From: Leucaena leucocephala
Lineage: Eukaryota > Streptophyta > Magnoliopsida > Fabales > Fabaceae
Assembly: GCA_037074615.1 (NCBI GenBank)
Contig: CM073527.1
Coordinates: 4,304,848-4,368,847, forward strand
Direction of reading: 5' to 3'
Length of the DNA stretch: 64,000 nucleotides
Shown piece by piece: positions 49,343-61,429 of this stretch. The first letter of the stretch is position 1; the number at the start of each line of letters is the position of its first letter. Position numbers and translations under genes: made by a program. Under the pieces are notes generated by a model. The model searched no databases. It was not told where the DNA came from and was given only the letters and a program-made list of their open reading frames with translations.

Positions 49343-52300
49343 TCAATTTATGTCTTTGAATCTTCGCATTCCAATACCATACACTAACTTCTCAAATGGC
49401 TTAGTTGGTAGTGTCTTGGTAAACAAATTTGCAAAGTTGTCACATGATCGAATTTGCTGAACATCTATATCACCATTCTTCATAAGATTATGAGTGAAAA
49501 AGAATTTTGGAAAAATATATTTTGTTCTATCTCCTTTGATATATCCTCCTTTCAATTGAGCTATGCATGCTGTATTATCTTCATATAATACTGTTAGAAT
49601 CTCTTGTTCTGGAAGTATACCACTTATTCTTTGGATATGTTGGATTACTAACCTTAACCAAACACATTCTCGACTTGCCTCATGAACTGCAATTATTTTT
49701 GCATGATTTGATGAGGTAGCTTATAAAGTTTGTTTTATCGAACGCCAAGATATAGCTGTACCTCCACAAGTAAATAAATATCCTGTCTGAGATCTACCTT
49801 TATGTGGATCTACTAAAAATCCTGCATCTGCATAACCAATCAATTATGATCTAAATTCATTAGAATAAAATAATCCTATATCAATTGTCCCTTGAAGGTA
49901 TCGAAATATATGTTTAACTCCATTCCAATGTCTTCTTGTTGGAGGAGGACTAAATCTTACCAATAAACTCACAGCAAATGCAATATCAGGTCGTGTCAAA
50001 TTAGCAAGATATATTAGTACCCCTATAACACTAAGATATGGTACTTCTGGACCCAGAAGTTCTTTATTTTCCTCTTGAGGGCGAAAATGATCTTTTTCTT
50101 TAACTAGCGATCTCAGAACCATTGGAGTAGTTAATGGATGTGCTTTATCCATATAAAATTGCTTTAATATTTTTCAATATAAGCTGATTGATGAAGAAAC
50201 ACTCCATTTGTTAAGTGCTCGATTTGTAAACCGAGACAAAAATTTATTTTTCCAAGATCTTTCATTTTAAATTCTCTCTTTAAACAATCCATTGCTTTTT
50301 GAAGCTCTTCATGAGTTCCAATTATATTCAAGTCATCCACATAAACAGGAATTATAACAAATTATGATATATTCCTTTTTATTAAAACACATAGGCTAAT
50401 TGAGTCAATTTTATAGCCTGCTTTCAACAAATAGTCACTTAGACGGTTATACCACATTCTTCCATATTGTTTTAATCCGTATAAGGATTTATGCAAACGA
50501 ATTGCATAATTTTCTCGAGAATTCTTACATGCTTCAGGTAATTTAAATCCTTCAGGGATTTTCATATAAATTTCAGTATCTAAAGAACCATATAAGTATT
50601 TTGTAACAACATCCATTAGATGCATATCAAGTCTTTCATGCACTGCCAGATTGATTAGATATCTGAAAGTAATTGTATCCACCATAGGAGAATATGTTTC
50701 TTCATAATCAATGCCAGGTCTTTGCGAAAAGCTTTGTGCCATAAGTCGTGCTTTATATCTAACAACATCATTTTTCTCATTTTGTTTTTGCACAAAATCC
50801 CATTTATATCCATATGGTTTAACACCATTTGGTATTTGGACTACATGTCCAAAAATTTCACGTTTTGAAAGTGAATTCAATTCTGCTTGAATTGTGTCTT
50901 TCCATTTTGGCCAATCATTTCTATGCCTACATTCTTCAACTGACCTAGGTTCAAGATCCTCATTTTGATTAGTTATTTCAACAGCAACATTGTATGAAAA
51001 AATATCGTCTATGACTATATTTTCTCAATTTCACCTTTTTCCCGTATTGACATGACTTATCGAGATTTCTTCATTATTTTCAGGTACCTGGACCTCTTCT
51101 GGGGTCTTTTGATTTGTTATGTCCTGGGTATCTTTTATAAGACCAGCCTCCTCAATTTGACCATCTTATGTTTACTCTTTTTTTTCTAGGATTTTTATCT
51201 TTAGAACCGATTGGTCTACCACGCTTCAAACGTGGTTTAGTTTCATTTGCACTTGCTACTTGTCCTGCTGGGACATCAATTCGAATTAGAGGATTTTCAG
51301 TTGGAATATGAGATTTAATAATTCTCTTGGAGTCAGTAAATTCATCTGGTAGTTGATTTGCAATATTTTGCAAATGAATTATTTTTTGAACTTTAAGCTC
51401 ATATATTTGTGTTCGAGGATCTAAATGAGATAACGATAATGCTTTCCATGTGATTTCTTTATCCAGCTGCTTATTATCTCCCCCTAATGTTGGAAAATTT
51501 GTCTCATCAAAATGACAATCATCGAAACGTGCCATAAATAAATATCCTATTAACGGTTCTAAATACTTGATTATAGGAGGAGATTCATAACCAACATATA
51601 TTCCTAATCTTTTCTGAGGTCCCATCTTTGTGCATTATGGTGGAGCAATTGGGACAAATACCGCACATCTAAAAATTCTAAGATGAGAAATATTTGGCTC
51701 CTGACTAAAAGCCAATTGTAATGGGGAGAATTTATGATAACTTGTTGGCCTGATGCGTATAATTGTTGATGCATGTAAAATTGCATGCTCCTAAGTTGAA
51801 ATGGGAAGTTTTATTCTCATAAGTATTGGTCTAGCAATCAATTGGAGGCATTTAATTAATGATTCTGCTAAACCATTTTGAGTGTGGACATGAGCAATAG
51901 ATTTCTCTACTATTATTCCAGTTGCCATGCAATAATCATTAAACTTTTGCGATGAAAACTCACTCGGATTATCAAGACGAATTGTCTTAATTGCATATTC
52001 TGGAAATTGTGCTCTTAATCGAATTATTTGAACAAGTAATCTAGCAAATGCTAAATTACGTGTAGATAACAAGCACACATGTGACCATCTTGTAGATGCA
52101 TCTATTAAGACCATAAAATATCTAAATGGTCCACATGATGGATGAATAGGTCCACATATATCCCCTTGGATACGTTCTACAAATGCAGGGGATTCTACCC
52201 CAACTTTTGTTAATGAAGGTTTGTAATTAGTTTGCCTTGAGAACAAGCAACACATGAAAAATCTTTAAATTGAAGAATCTCCTGGCTCTTCAATGGATGT

Positions 52301-54015
52301 CCATGTGAATTTTCAATAATCCTTCGTATCATAGTTGATCCGGGATGGCCTAACCGGTTATACCAAATAGTGAATGTATTTTTATCAGTAAACTTCTAGT
52401 TTACTGTAGCATTTGTTTCAATTATACTAATATTTGTATAGTACAAACTAGAAGATAATGCATGTACTTTTTCAAGAACACATTTTTCTTCATGTCTAAC
52501 AATTGTAATATATAGATATTCAATATTTTTCTCATCTATAGTCTCAATATGATACCCATATCGGCGGATATCTTTAAAACTTGATAAATTTCTTTGAGAC
52601 TTAGAGGAATATAAAGCATAATTAATTACAAAATTTGTCCCTTTGGGTAATATTATCATTGCTCTTCCAGAGCCTTCAATTAGTTTTGTATTACCCGCTA
52701 TAGTATTGATACTTACACCATTCATTGTCAAATGAGAAAAATATTTTTTATCTTTGAGTATGATATGTGTTGTAGCATTATTTATGAGACATATATCTTT
52801 ATTCTTGTGCCCAATAAAAGAGAGAGGAACATCCATATTTTTCATCAAAAGAAAATAAATGTATCAAAATATATTATTAGCAATAATGCTCTTAAAAGAA
52901 GAAAATAAAAGTAAACATAAATAAAGCATAAAGCATAACTAAATTAAGATAAAATATAGATAAAACATAAACTAATTTTGTTTCTCTAATCATGATTCTC
53001 AAAGAAATCAACAACTTCTAAGTGTGCCATAGCATCAAGGTCATCATATAGCTCATTGGTATCATCATTCTTGTATGCAAAATTTGCCTCAACATCATCA
53101 TCTTGGAAATTCATATTTGCTTCCATGTTCTTTGAATTCTTTTTTATGGAGGCTTGATAAAGCTTTGCTAGATGCTTAGGCTTATGACAGGTACGCGACC
53201 AATGCCCTTTCATCCCACACCTATAACATAAATTTTCCACAGTTTTTAAGGGACCACCCATGTCTTTTTTCTGCCCTTCATTAAATTTCTTCTTTTGGTA
53301 GGTATTTGGATTATAATTACTTTCACCACCATGATGACGGTAATTGCCATGTCCCTTACCACAGCTACGACCGCGACCACGACCATGGGTATGAAAATCA
53401 GTGCGTTCAGTCACATTCACTTTAGGGAATGGAGCTGATCCAGTGGGACGGATCTCATGATTTTTCATTAACAACTTATGATTTTGTTCAGCCACAAGAA
53501 GACATGAGATTAGTTCAAAATATATTTTAAAACCTTTTTCACGGTATTGCTGCTGCAGGAGCACATTTGAAGTATGAAAGGTTGAAAAAGTTTTTTTCTA
53601 ATAAGTCCCCATCTGTTATTTTCTCACCATACAACTTCAGTTGAGAACTTATTTTAAAAACAGCTGAATTATATTCAGATACATATTTAAAATCTTGCAG
53701 CCTCAAATGCAACCAGTCATAACGAACTTTTGGCAATATTATTGTCTTTTGGTGATCATATCGTTCTTTTAAATTACTTCACAATTCTAACGAATCTTTC
53801 ACTGTTAGGTATTCAGCTTTTAGCCCTTCATATAAATGGTGGCGAAGAAAAATCATAGCTTTAGCCTTGTCTTGACTGCTTGCTCCATTTATAGGTAAAA
53901 TAGCATTCCCTAGACCTTTGGCATCTAAATGGATTTCAGCATCTAAAACCTAAGACAGATAATTTTTTTCCGAGATATCAAGAGTAGTAAACTCAAGTTT
54001 CGACAGATTGGCCAT
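49343..54015 (-). pseudogene. disabled Copia gag-pol of the minus-oriented element
   Basis: Gag begins at the ATG at 54015 (MANLSKLEFTTLDIS) and carries a CX2CX4HX4C zinc knuckle (CYRCGMKGHWSRTC, about 53190-53230). A protease-like region lies at 52396-52848. Integrase motifs lie in 51791-52255 (LIDASTRW, RLDNPSEF, TQNGLAES). A basic linker (KRGRPIGSKDK) lies near 51210-51240. Reverse transcriptase covers 50362-50880 with a separate YVDD around 50330-50345. RNase H and pol C-terminus run from 50152 down to 49343 (LFTKTLPTKPFEKL). Consecutive domains lie in different frames or are separated by stops, so the polyprotein is not translatable in one piece. Confidence 0.93.
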
Positions 54016-54961
54016 GGATCAAACTAAAATAATAATAACAATTAGAATTTTGATAAAATTAATTAGAAAAATATGATAATAAAAACATAAATCAAATAAA
54101 CAATATATATTAAACTTAAATATAAATTCAATAAAAATAACAAAATATAAATGGTATAAATAAAGAAATAAAATAAATAACTATAAAATATATATAGTAA
54201 TACATAAGAAAACAAAATAATGGAAACAACATAAATAATACAGAGAAAATAATATTACAATAGAAATAACATAAATTAAATAAATATAAATAAATGTAAC
54301 AAAATAAATTAAATAACAAAAAACATGTATAAATATAAACAACATAAATAATATGTTACAATACCTAGAATTAGAAATAACATAAATCAAATATATAAAT
54401 AATAATATAGTATAAGTATTTCATAATGTAAATAAGTGAGTATTATATAACTGTAATAAATATATAATAATGTTAAGAATACAAAGAAGATAAATAAATT
54501 AATTGAAATATAAATTAAAAAATATATAGGGAGGGGGAATTGGAAATGTAAACAATGTATAGGGAGAAGAAAAAATATAAACAACACATATATGTAAATA
54601 TATATAAATAGAGAATCAATCATAATATTGTATCAATATATCAAAAGAAAAAGAAAAATTAGAATAACACAATATTTTATATAAGAATAAAATATAATAA
54701 AGATAACCCACACACACATATCTAACAACAAAAATTAAAATGGACAGGAAAGAATAATAAATAACGGTAAAATATATAACAAATATATAAAAATAATATT
54801 TGTCCATAATAATTAAGTAAGACGATAATAGAAAATAAAATATATATGATATTAGATAAAGAGAAAACTAATATCCTTTGTACGTAATTAAACATAATAG
54901 TATATGAATTGATAAGGAGTTCATACCTTAAATTTTTCAGAACAATGTCATGCTGATAACG
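54016..54961. other. A-rich untranslated leader of the minus-oriented Copia element
   Basis: Extremely AT-rich DNA between the 5' LTR and gag. The open frames predicted on the minus strand (54128-55012) encode low-complexity Y/F/I-rich text and are artefacts of composition. This leader is long for a Copia element (about 0.95 kb). Confidence 0.7.
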
Positions 54962-55303
54962 TGTTATAGAATAAGAGAAGATGAAGAAGTTAAAGAGGAG
55001 AAAAAATAACAAGACAAAAAAGTGAAATGGGAGGCAATAGGGTATCCTTCATATGCTTGTATATTCACTTGTCCAACTACTTTATACATAGCCACTATTT
55101 ATAGGTCACAACCATTACAGAATAAACATAAGGTTACAAAGGATTAAAGATTAATAAAATATCATTAACCACAAGAAACCCCTCTCAAGTCATTCATTGA
55201 GGAAATTATAGTTTTATGGCATAAAGGTAAGAAGGAATCCTAAGAGGAATCCTAAGAGGTAGAAGTTATATGGACATCTACATGTGCAAAAATATTTGCA
55301 ACA
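54962..55303 (-). repeat. 5' LTR of the minus-oriented Copia element
   Basis: 342 bp, partner of 48791-49132. The plus strand starts TGTTATAGAATAAGAG. Confidence 0.95.
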
Positions 55304-55744
55304 TATACTGATAATAAGTTGTTACCATTAATATTAATCATCATTGATTCCTAATTAATTGATAGTTAATTATATTACTAATTGAATATTGGTATTTTTT
55401 TATTTAGATGTAAATGCTGTAATTGATTATTTTATTTAGATCTCCATCTTTATTTAATATTAAATTTTGTAACTCCCAAGTTCCCACCCATTTGTCATTA
55501 ATTAATGAGTAATTAATATTAATATTAATTTCATAATTAATAATTAATTCTAATAAGTAGTACTTAATTGTTTTGCGAAGGTTGCAAGTGTATCTTTTAT
55601 GACAATTATTAGCCATATGTGTAATTATGTTTTTATTACTGTAGAGCCAGTAAGTCTTTTGAAATAAGTGCATGTTGCTATATATATATAATAAATATAT
55701 ATATATATACACACACGTAAATATATATTGGTAATAAACAAGAA
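55304..55744. other. AT-rich spacer, no gene seen
   Basis: It contains TTAATTAATTAATATTAATATT-type runs and a mixed (TA)n/(CA)n stretch near 55677-55716. The open frame 55404-55886 crosses into Helitron helicase debris and is not a gene. Confidence 0.5.
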
Positions 55745-56025
55745 TATGTCGGATTTCAAGTTTCTTTGATGTTTTGGAAGATCTCCCTATAAACAACATT
55801 TGTGGTGACATTTGTTGGTTTGTTATCGGAGCAAGTATGAATTTTGAGACATTTGTTGGTTTGTTATCAGAGCAAGTAATGTACAACTGTTCATGAGTGA
55901 AAAATGTCGCGGCAGGTATAACCCAACATGGCTTACTGATTGTCCTTGACTTTCACTTTTATTGATAGTCATGGCCAATGAGATAATGAATGGGAATTGC
56001 CTCCTTATCATTGTGAATGTTAGTT
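55745..56025 (-). pseudogene. Helitron-type PIF1 helicase, C-terminal remnant
   Basis: The minus strand reads RRQFPFIISLAMTINKS, then SQGQSVSHVGLYLPR, then (after a frame change) fragments ending VTTNVVYREIFQNI. This is the conserved C-terminal region of PIF1-like helicases of plant Helitrons. Two small duplications are visible: the usual TINKSQGQ reads TINKSESQGQ, and a segment ACATTTGTTGGTTTGTTATC is tandemly repeated at about 55806 and 55848. The reading frame is broken. The more N-terminal part lies at 58130-58502. Confidence 0.75.
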
Positions 56026-56365
56026 TGGACTAAGATGAATTCAAGTCTATAATTGGAACCTTATTTAGGGAGTGAATATTTACTAGAGATGAATATAATT
56101 GTATTTAACCCAGATGCTATGAAATCAAAATACCTAGAGATAGTTATTTTATAAGTATAGAAAAAGGATGCGCAGGTAAATGATAATAATATTTTATATA
56201 ATTTGTCTTAGGTAGAGAATCCAAAATACAAAACACCATCTATGGGGTGAGTTAAGCTTATCGTAGATGGGACAATAATAGTGTTTAATAATACAGTTAG
56301 ATGTGATAGGGTGTTACAAGACCATAATGACAAATGATTATATAAGTTCACACATTTCATTGGAC

Positions 56366-57704
56366 TATTACTAGTACAAAATAGACTTTCTAAAGCCCCA
56401 TTTTTGAACCGGTTCTCGCGGAAACAATTTAAAAAAAATGACCGGTAGTATTTTTGTAAATAAGGATAAAATATTTACACCTGATGTACATGTGACCAGT
56501 GTAAAAGAAATGAGCAGTGCCATTTTTGTAAATAATAGTAAAATATTTACACCTGATATACATGTAACTGGTGTTAAAAAATGAGAGGTGATATTTTTAT
56601 AAATAAAGATGAAATATTTACACCTAATGTACATGTGACCGGCGTAAAAGATAAAACATTCTACACCTGATGTACACGTGACAGGTGTAAAAGATAAAAT
56701 ATTTTACACCTGATGGAATGAGATCCGGTGTAGAATGTCATTGCCATTAAAAATCTAACGAAAAGCCATAGTATTTTACGCTTCTCTATCTTCACAAATC
56801 ACATCGTCATCTATGGAGAAACCTAGACAAGGGATAACATATGGTGATAGGAAGCTCTGCCTTCGTAACACACCGTCTAAAGCTCGCCGAAGAAGACCTA
56901 GAATGCGATGATCCATACCTGTGCTAGTCGTTCTCTATTATTGAAGTCTATCGTTTTTGCCTTTAAAACTCAAAAAGAAGAAGACCCAAATCTATGATGG
57001 TAGTATCTATTTTTTTGTTTTTTCTTGGGTTGTGTTTAAATATATTTATGTTTACTTTTGACTAGGTAAGTCGAAGGAATTGTGACAGCATTTCTGTAAT
57101 GTTTACAATTAGGTGACGGCATTTCTGGGTTTTCATTTCTGTATATATATTTAGGTTTTCGTTTTATTTATTTATGGGTTTTGTTTAAATATATTTCTGT
57201 TTGCTTTTGAGCAGGTAACCCGAAGGAATTGTGACGATATTTTTGTGATGTCTTCAATTATGTGACGACGTTTATGGATTTTAGTTTTTGTGTATATATC
57301 TGAGTTTTTGTTTCTTTCATTTTTAGGTTCTCTGGCTTTTTCTTTCTTTCTCTTTTTTGTTCTCTGCTTGCGTTTTATAGGTATCTATTATTCTTTATCA
57401 CTCTCCTCTTCCTTCAGATTTGTGATGAAGAAGGAAAGAATTTTGGTACTTTGATGAAGAAATTAGTCTAGAAGCTTCTCTAATCTGAACTTACAGTTTT
57501 TCGATTTTGAATTTTTTTATTTTCATATTACTTTTTAAACTGGTTGTATGGAATAACCAGTTTAAAAAAACTAATTTTCTACACCGATCATATACAATCG
57601 ATGTAGAATATCAGACTTTCTATACGGGTTATTTTTATACCGAACCAAAGTCTGGTGTAGAAGTCAATTTTTAACCTATTTAGAAAGCCTATTTTCTAGT
57701 AGTG
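56366..57704. mobile_element. CACTA-like non-autonomous element inserted in the helicase remnant
   Basis: The right end in reverse complement begins CACTACTAGAAAATAGGCTT. The left end reads TATTACTAGTACAAAATAGA and continues CTTTCTAAAGCC, so the termini are diverged inverted repeats. Subterminal repeats of the type ACACCTGATGTACATGTGACC, each linked to GGTGTAAAA, recur on the left (about 56475-56735), with matching ACACCGA/CCGGTGTAG motifs on the right (57580-57660). The interior (56740-57560) shows no transposase. There is also an imperfect direct repeat TTTTGA(C/G)(T/C)AGGTAA around 57055 and 57208. Flanking trinucleotides do not match, so exact borders are uncertain. Confidence 0.65.
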
Positions 57705-58129
57705 TATGTAGTGCAACAATGTAGAATAATGGGCTGTCTTTAAGGAGCTACAAAATGCTTGGGAAAAAAGGATACAAGAAAGTTATACTCGAATCTAATT
57801 CATATGTTAGGGGGAAATAATACAAGACAATGAAACAACTTGTTAATTGTATAGATTGAGGGGTTTATGCCGAGAAATGGACTTAAAACTACAACTTATT
57901 TAGAGAGAAGCTAATCAGGTTATGGATGCTATTACAAAAGAAGACATTTCTAGATCTACCATATTTGACATATGCTCTGCAAAGTTAGTGAATTTAGTAG
58001 ATTCAGAGTATTTAGGATTAAATTTCTCAGTATTAGAATTTATTTTACTAAAACCCTTTATTGTATAAAAAAAAAAGAAATTCAAGTCCATTCGATGTAT
58101 AAGGACTTGTTAACCCGCATTTGTGCCAT
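57705..58129. other. no gene recognised, between helicase remnant halves
   Basis: A short plus-strand frame near 57850-58060 reads LRGLCREMDLKLQLI and later SEYLGLNFSVLEF but has stops and no recognised family. It may belong to the same Helitron debris. Confidence 0.35.
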
Positions 58130-58502
58130 TTAAAGCTAGTGCCTTTATGAAATGCTTGCCGAGAAATGTGATTCATAGCCTTGTTCCATTTCACAGTCCC
58201 GCTGATCGGCCTGTGTTTCTCAACAACATTATTAGTATTCCTATCTTTAGCGCAAGCTTGTGTGGAGGGAATCCGGAGTAATTTATGCTGTTGAGGAATT
58301 CTGTAGGATATAATTCCTCAAATGAGTTGTTGTCTTGATCAGTCTTCGCAACCGTGTATGGGCTGAAATAATTTACTAGGCCTCCAGGGAGAATTGCCAA
58401 GATATATTCATTGATCTGATCAACAACATGGGTTGTTGGTGCTAGGATTGCTCGGTTTATGAGGTATTCATGATCAGACACGTGGTGATGCATAACACAC
58501 AA
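58130..58502 (-). pseudogene. Helitron-type PIF1 helicase, upstream remnant
   Basis: The minus strand contains INRAILAPTTHVVDQINEYI, LYPTEFLNSINYSGFPPHKL, LALKIGILIMLLRN and then AGL, a stop, and NGTRL (about 58165-58200). These correspond to the conserved PIF1/Helitron phrases RAILAPTN..VDQIN, YPTEFLNS and LLRN..GLCNGTRL; the TGC cysteine codon has become TGA. It would normally be followed within some 50 residues by the RRQFP block now at 55830-56020, so the gene was split by later insertions. Confidence 0.85.
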
Positions 58503-58594
58503 ATACCAAATGAAAAATTGAAGGAAGTTAAAAATATCTTAACAATGATTTTCCCTAAAATTTTAATAATTAAAATATTATTTACGAAATATAC

Positions 58595-58599
<5 letters not shown>

Positions 58600-58629
<30 letters not shown>
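58600..58629. repeat. (TA)15 microsatellite
   Basis: An almost uninterrupted TA run. Confidence 0.95.
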
Positions 58630-58633
<4 letters not shown>

Positions 58634-58756
58634 AATGAATCTTATAAAAATGGAGATTGGATTTATTTTAGCACCATTGGGTGATTCTTTTCTATGTGGT
58701 AGACTCCATCTATTATTGATTAATAATAAGCCTATTACACCACAATCTCATTCCAC

Positions 58757-59470
58757 CTCCCCTTAGACTTTATATTCTCCTGTATCGCATTTGTTTATTT
58801 AATTGATCATTGTTTACATTTTGTTACACCATTCACATTCTCTCATTTATTTACAATGTAATAATAATTATTAATAATTAGGATGCATGTAGTAAGTAAT
58901 TTTATATTGAGCCAGTATTCATATGCAAAACAATATAAAAAAACAGCATCACTTAGTCACTAGATAGTCAAGGAGTTTGAAGACTTGGTGTTTTAAAAAT
59001 TATTTGGAAAAAAGCCACTTAAATGTTCACTATAAAATAGTAAATATGATTCTCAAGTAAGAAATTGAATAGCCACTTAAAGGTTACTCACTTAAATGTA
59101 AGAAGTTGAAAAGTTAGAAATAATATTATCAAATTTTGATATATTTTATTATTGATTTGATTGCCCCTGTAGCCTTTATATTTTCCGGTTTTGCACTTAT
59201 TTATTTCATTGCCTACTATTTACGTCTCATATTCTGTGGAGACATGCTGGCAATGTGATGTTAGTGCAATGACAGTCCTCTTTAAATAAGTGAATGATCT
59301 CTTTCAATTCTGAATAACCCATAAAATAGAAACTGTTGCAATAATTATTGTTGCTCTTATTATTACTTATTAATAATTAATAGTCAAGCAAAAAGCGATT
59401 TAATATCAGGCAAAAAATCATTTGCAAAACGAAATATACGGCAAAACTTAGTCACTAGACAATAAAAAAG
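58757..59470. repeat. diverged direct duplication, two copies
   Basis: Copy 1 (about 58757-58975) and copy 2 (about 59160-59468) share the order CCCCT(T/G)AG(A/C)CTTTATATT, GCA(T/C)TT(G/A)TTTATTT, TTAATAATTA and ATATGCAAAACAATAT / TTTGCAAAACGAAATATACG. Both end near CTTAGTCACTAGA. Copy 2 carries extra internal sequence. Non-coding. Confidence 0.55.
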
Positions 59471-60201
59471 TTTCATATACCTTTCACATCCCTATTAAAC
59501 CCACATTTAATACTAATAATGACATTAATAATAACTAATAACAATAATCTCAAAAATAACAATAGGAGCAAAAATAATTAATAAGAAGTAGTAATAATAG
59601 TAGCCTTTCAGATCCTTTACTTATATAAAAAGGGCTTTCTAAAGCCCTATTTCTAAACCGGTCTTTGCGAATACGGTTTAAAAAACATAATAGGTGACAC
59701 TTTTATAAATAAGATTAAATATTTATATTTGATGTACACATGACAGGTGTAGAAAAAAATTACTACATTTGATACGTTCATAGCCAGTTTAAAATAACCT
59801 TTCTACATTAGTTGCCTTGAGATCCAGTTTAAAAAAGTTCTTTCTACACCAAATGCCCAACATCCAGTGTAAGAAAGAACACATCTAAACCGGTTGCTTG
59901 TAGGTCCTTTTAGATGTTTCTTTCTACACGGGATGTCTATTTTATCTAGTGTAGATTATCTTCATTTTCTTATGACTTTTCAGTTTCTTGTCTATTCTTT
60001 TCCGCTTCTTCATAAAATTTATCTCTTTTATTCGGTTTCCAACTTTTCTATTCATTATGATAGAAGGTTGATTGTATTCTTTTATATTCTTTTATGAAAT
60101 TGTGCTTTCTTCAACCTTAAATATATATCATTCATCAATACTTTCCATCTCACTTTCTCTCTATTTTCTTTTCTTTTCTTTTCTTCTATCTGAATCATTC
60201 A

Positions 60202-60519
60202 ATGGCTTCTTCCTCATGCACACCTTCTCTATCGCACAAGAGTAACTAAGACAATTTTGAAGATAAGCATCATGTCCCTTACCCTTCAGTTCCTTATCCT
60301 TCTCCCTTTGTTCTCACTATGCTCGAGCGCCTTGAATAACTCATCCAGCATTTTAATGGCCTGGAGGACTTTGTGTAATAACTAACTATGAGGCTCGAGA
60401 CACTAGAAGACTGTTTCATAGCCTTCTGCTATGAAGTTTGTCGCCGTTGTCAGAGTGACAGTTTCTTTACCACTGTTGATCCTGATTCTGACTCCCAAAA
60501 CTCTGACTTTGATAAGTGA
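60202..60519 (+). pseudogene. decayed open frame in the CACTA element, unrecognised
   Basis: From the ATG at 60202 one frame of 106 codons reads through to TGA at 60519 with only four internal TAA codons (two adjacent). The text between them is protein-like (SVPYPSPFVLTMLERLE, MRLETLEDCFIAFCYEVCRR, DPDSDSQNSDFDK). It suggests a recently lost small gene with a possible coiled coil. It may be an accessory TNPA-type gene of the element or captured DNA; I do not recognise it. Confidence 0.4.
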
Positions 60520-61429
60520 AAGGCCTCACCTTTCTCTTACTGCCCCTCCTTTGTTATCTTTTTGATGTAATGACAAAAACGAGGATAATATGTAGGTTGA
60601 TAGATACTTTTTTGAGATTTCAAACTTTGAATGCAAAGATCACATTTTTTTATACAAAGTAAGTAAAATTTGAATGAATAAAGTTTAACAAGTTTCTTGT
60701 TCTAATATGGTGTTCCTCTCATTTTTCTAAAACTAAAGGAGAAAATACAAAAATAAAATAAAATAAAACTATAAGATTGAAACTAGACCTGTCAACGTCA
60801 GGTGTTGATTATCACATTTTCTATACCTTATGCAAATTTTATTAGGTGTAGATTTGTTTCTAAAATACATTTTAATTAAAAAATGACAGGTGACATTTTT
60901 ATAAATAGGTTGAAAACTTTATAAGCCTTATGTAAATTATGTTCAGTTTAGAATAAAGTTCTTTATACACCAGATGTCCATTTCATCCGGTGTATATTGG
61001 CTTTTGAAATACATTTTAATTAAAAATGACCAGTGGTATTTTTATAAATAAGTTAAAAACTTTTTAAATATGATGTGTATTATGTCAGGTTTAGAATAAA
61101 GTCTTTCTACACCACCTATCCATTTCATCCGATGTAGAATATCTTCTAAAATACACTTTAATTGAAACTCACTTATCTCGTCTCTCATCTTTCACTAGTT
61201 TGTGTACATGTTCTCTATTGTTCTGTCACAGTGAGTTTTATTTTGAACTCCTTATCTTAAGAACTAAAATCTATGCACTGGTAGCTTTTGCTATTATTTG
61301 TCTAGATTCATTACTGTCATTTACTTATTTAAATTGGTGAGTTGTTCTACTTGTGAGTGATATATTCTCTACCAGAATTAGCTTCAAGTTAGGTTTTTTA
61401 TTTTCTAGTATTTTAGTCTTTCACAAATA

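Larger units (their letters stand above)
48791..55303 (-). mobile_element. older full-length Copia LTR retrotransposon, minus orientation
   Basis: The element is 6513 bp with 342-bp LTRs at 48791-49132 and 54962-55303. I count about 18 differences by eye (roughly 5%). Flanking pentamers are GATAC and TATAC, one mismatch from a target duplication. On the minus strand the 3' LTR is preceded by the purine tract CCAGGGGGAG. The 5' LTR is followed by CGTTATCAGCATGA, which may be a primer site of the internal-tRNA type; this is unverified. Gag and pol are present in Copia order but broken by several frameshifts and stops. It is considerably older than the element at 5629-10795. Confidence 0.95.

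Noticed and set aside
54128..55012. Several minus-strand open frames rich in Y, F, I and L
   Set aside because: They are artefacts of extreme AT composition in the retrotransposon leader; no transmembrane family is implied.
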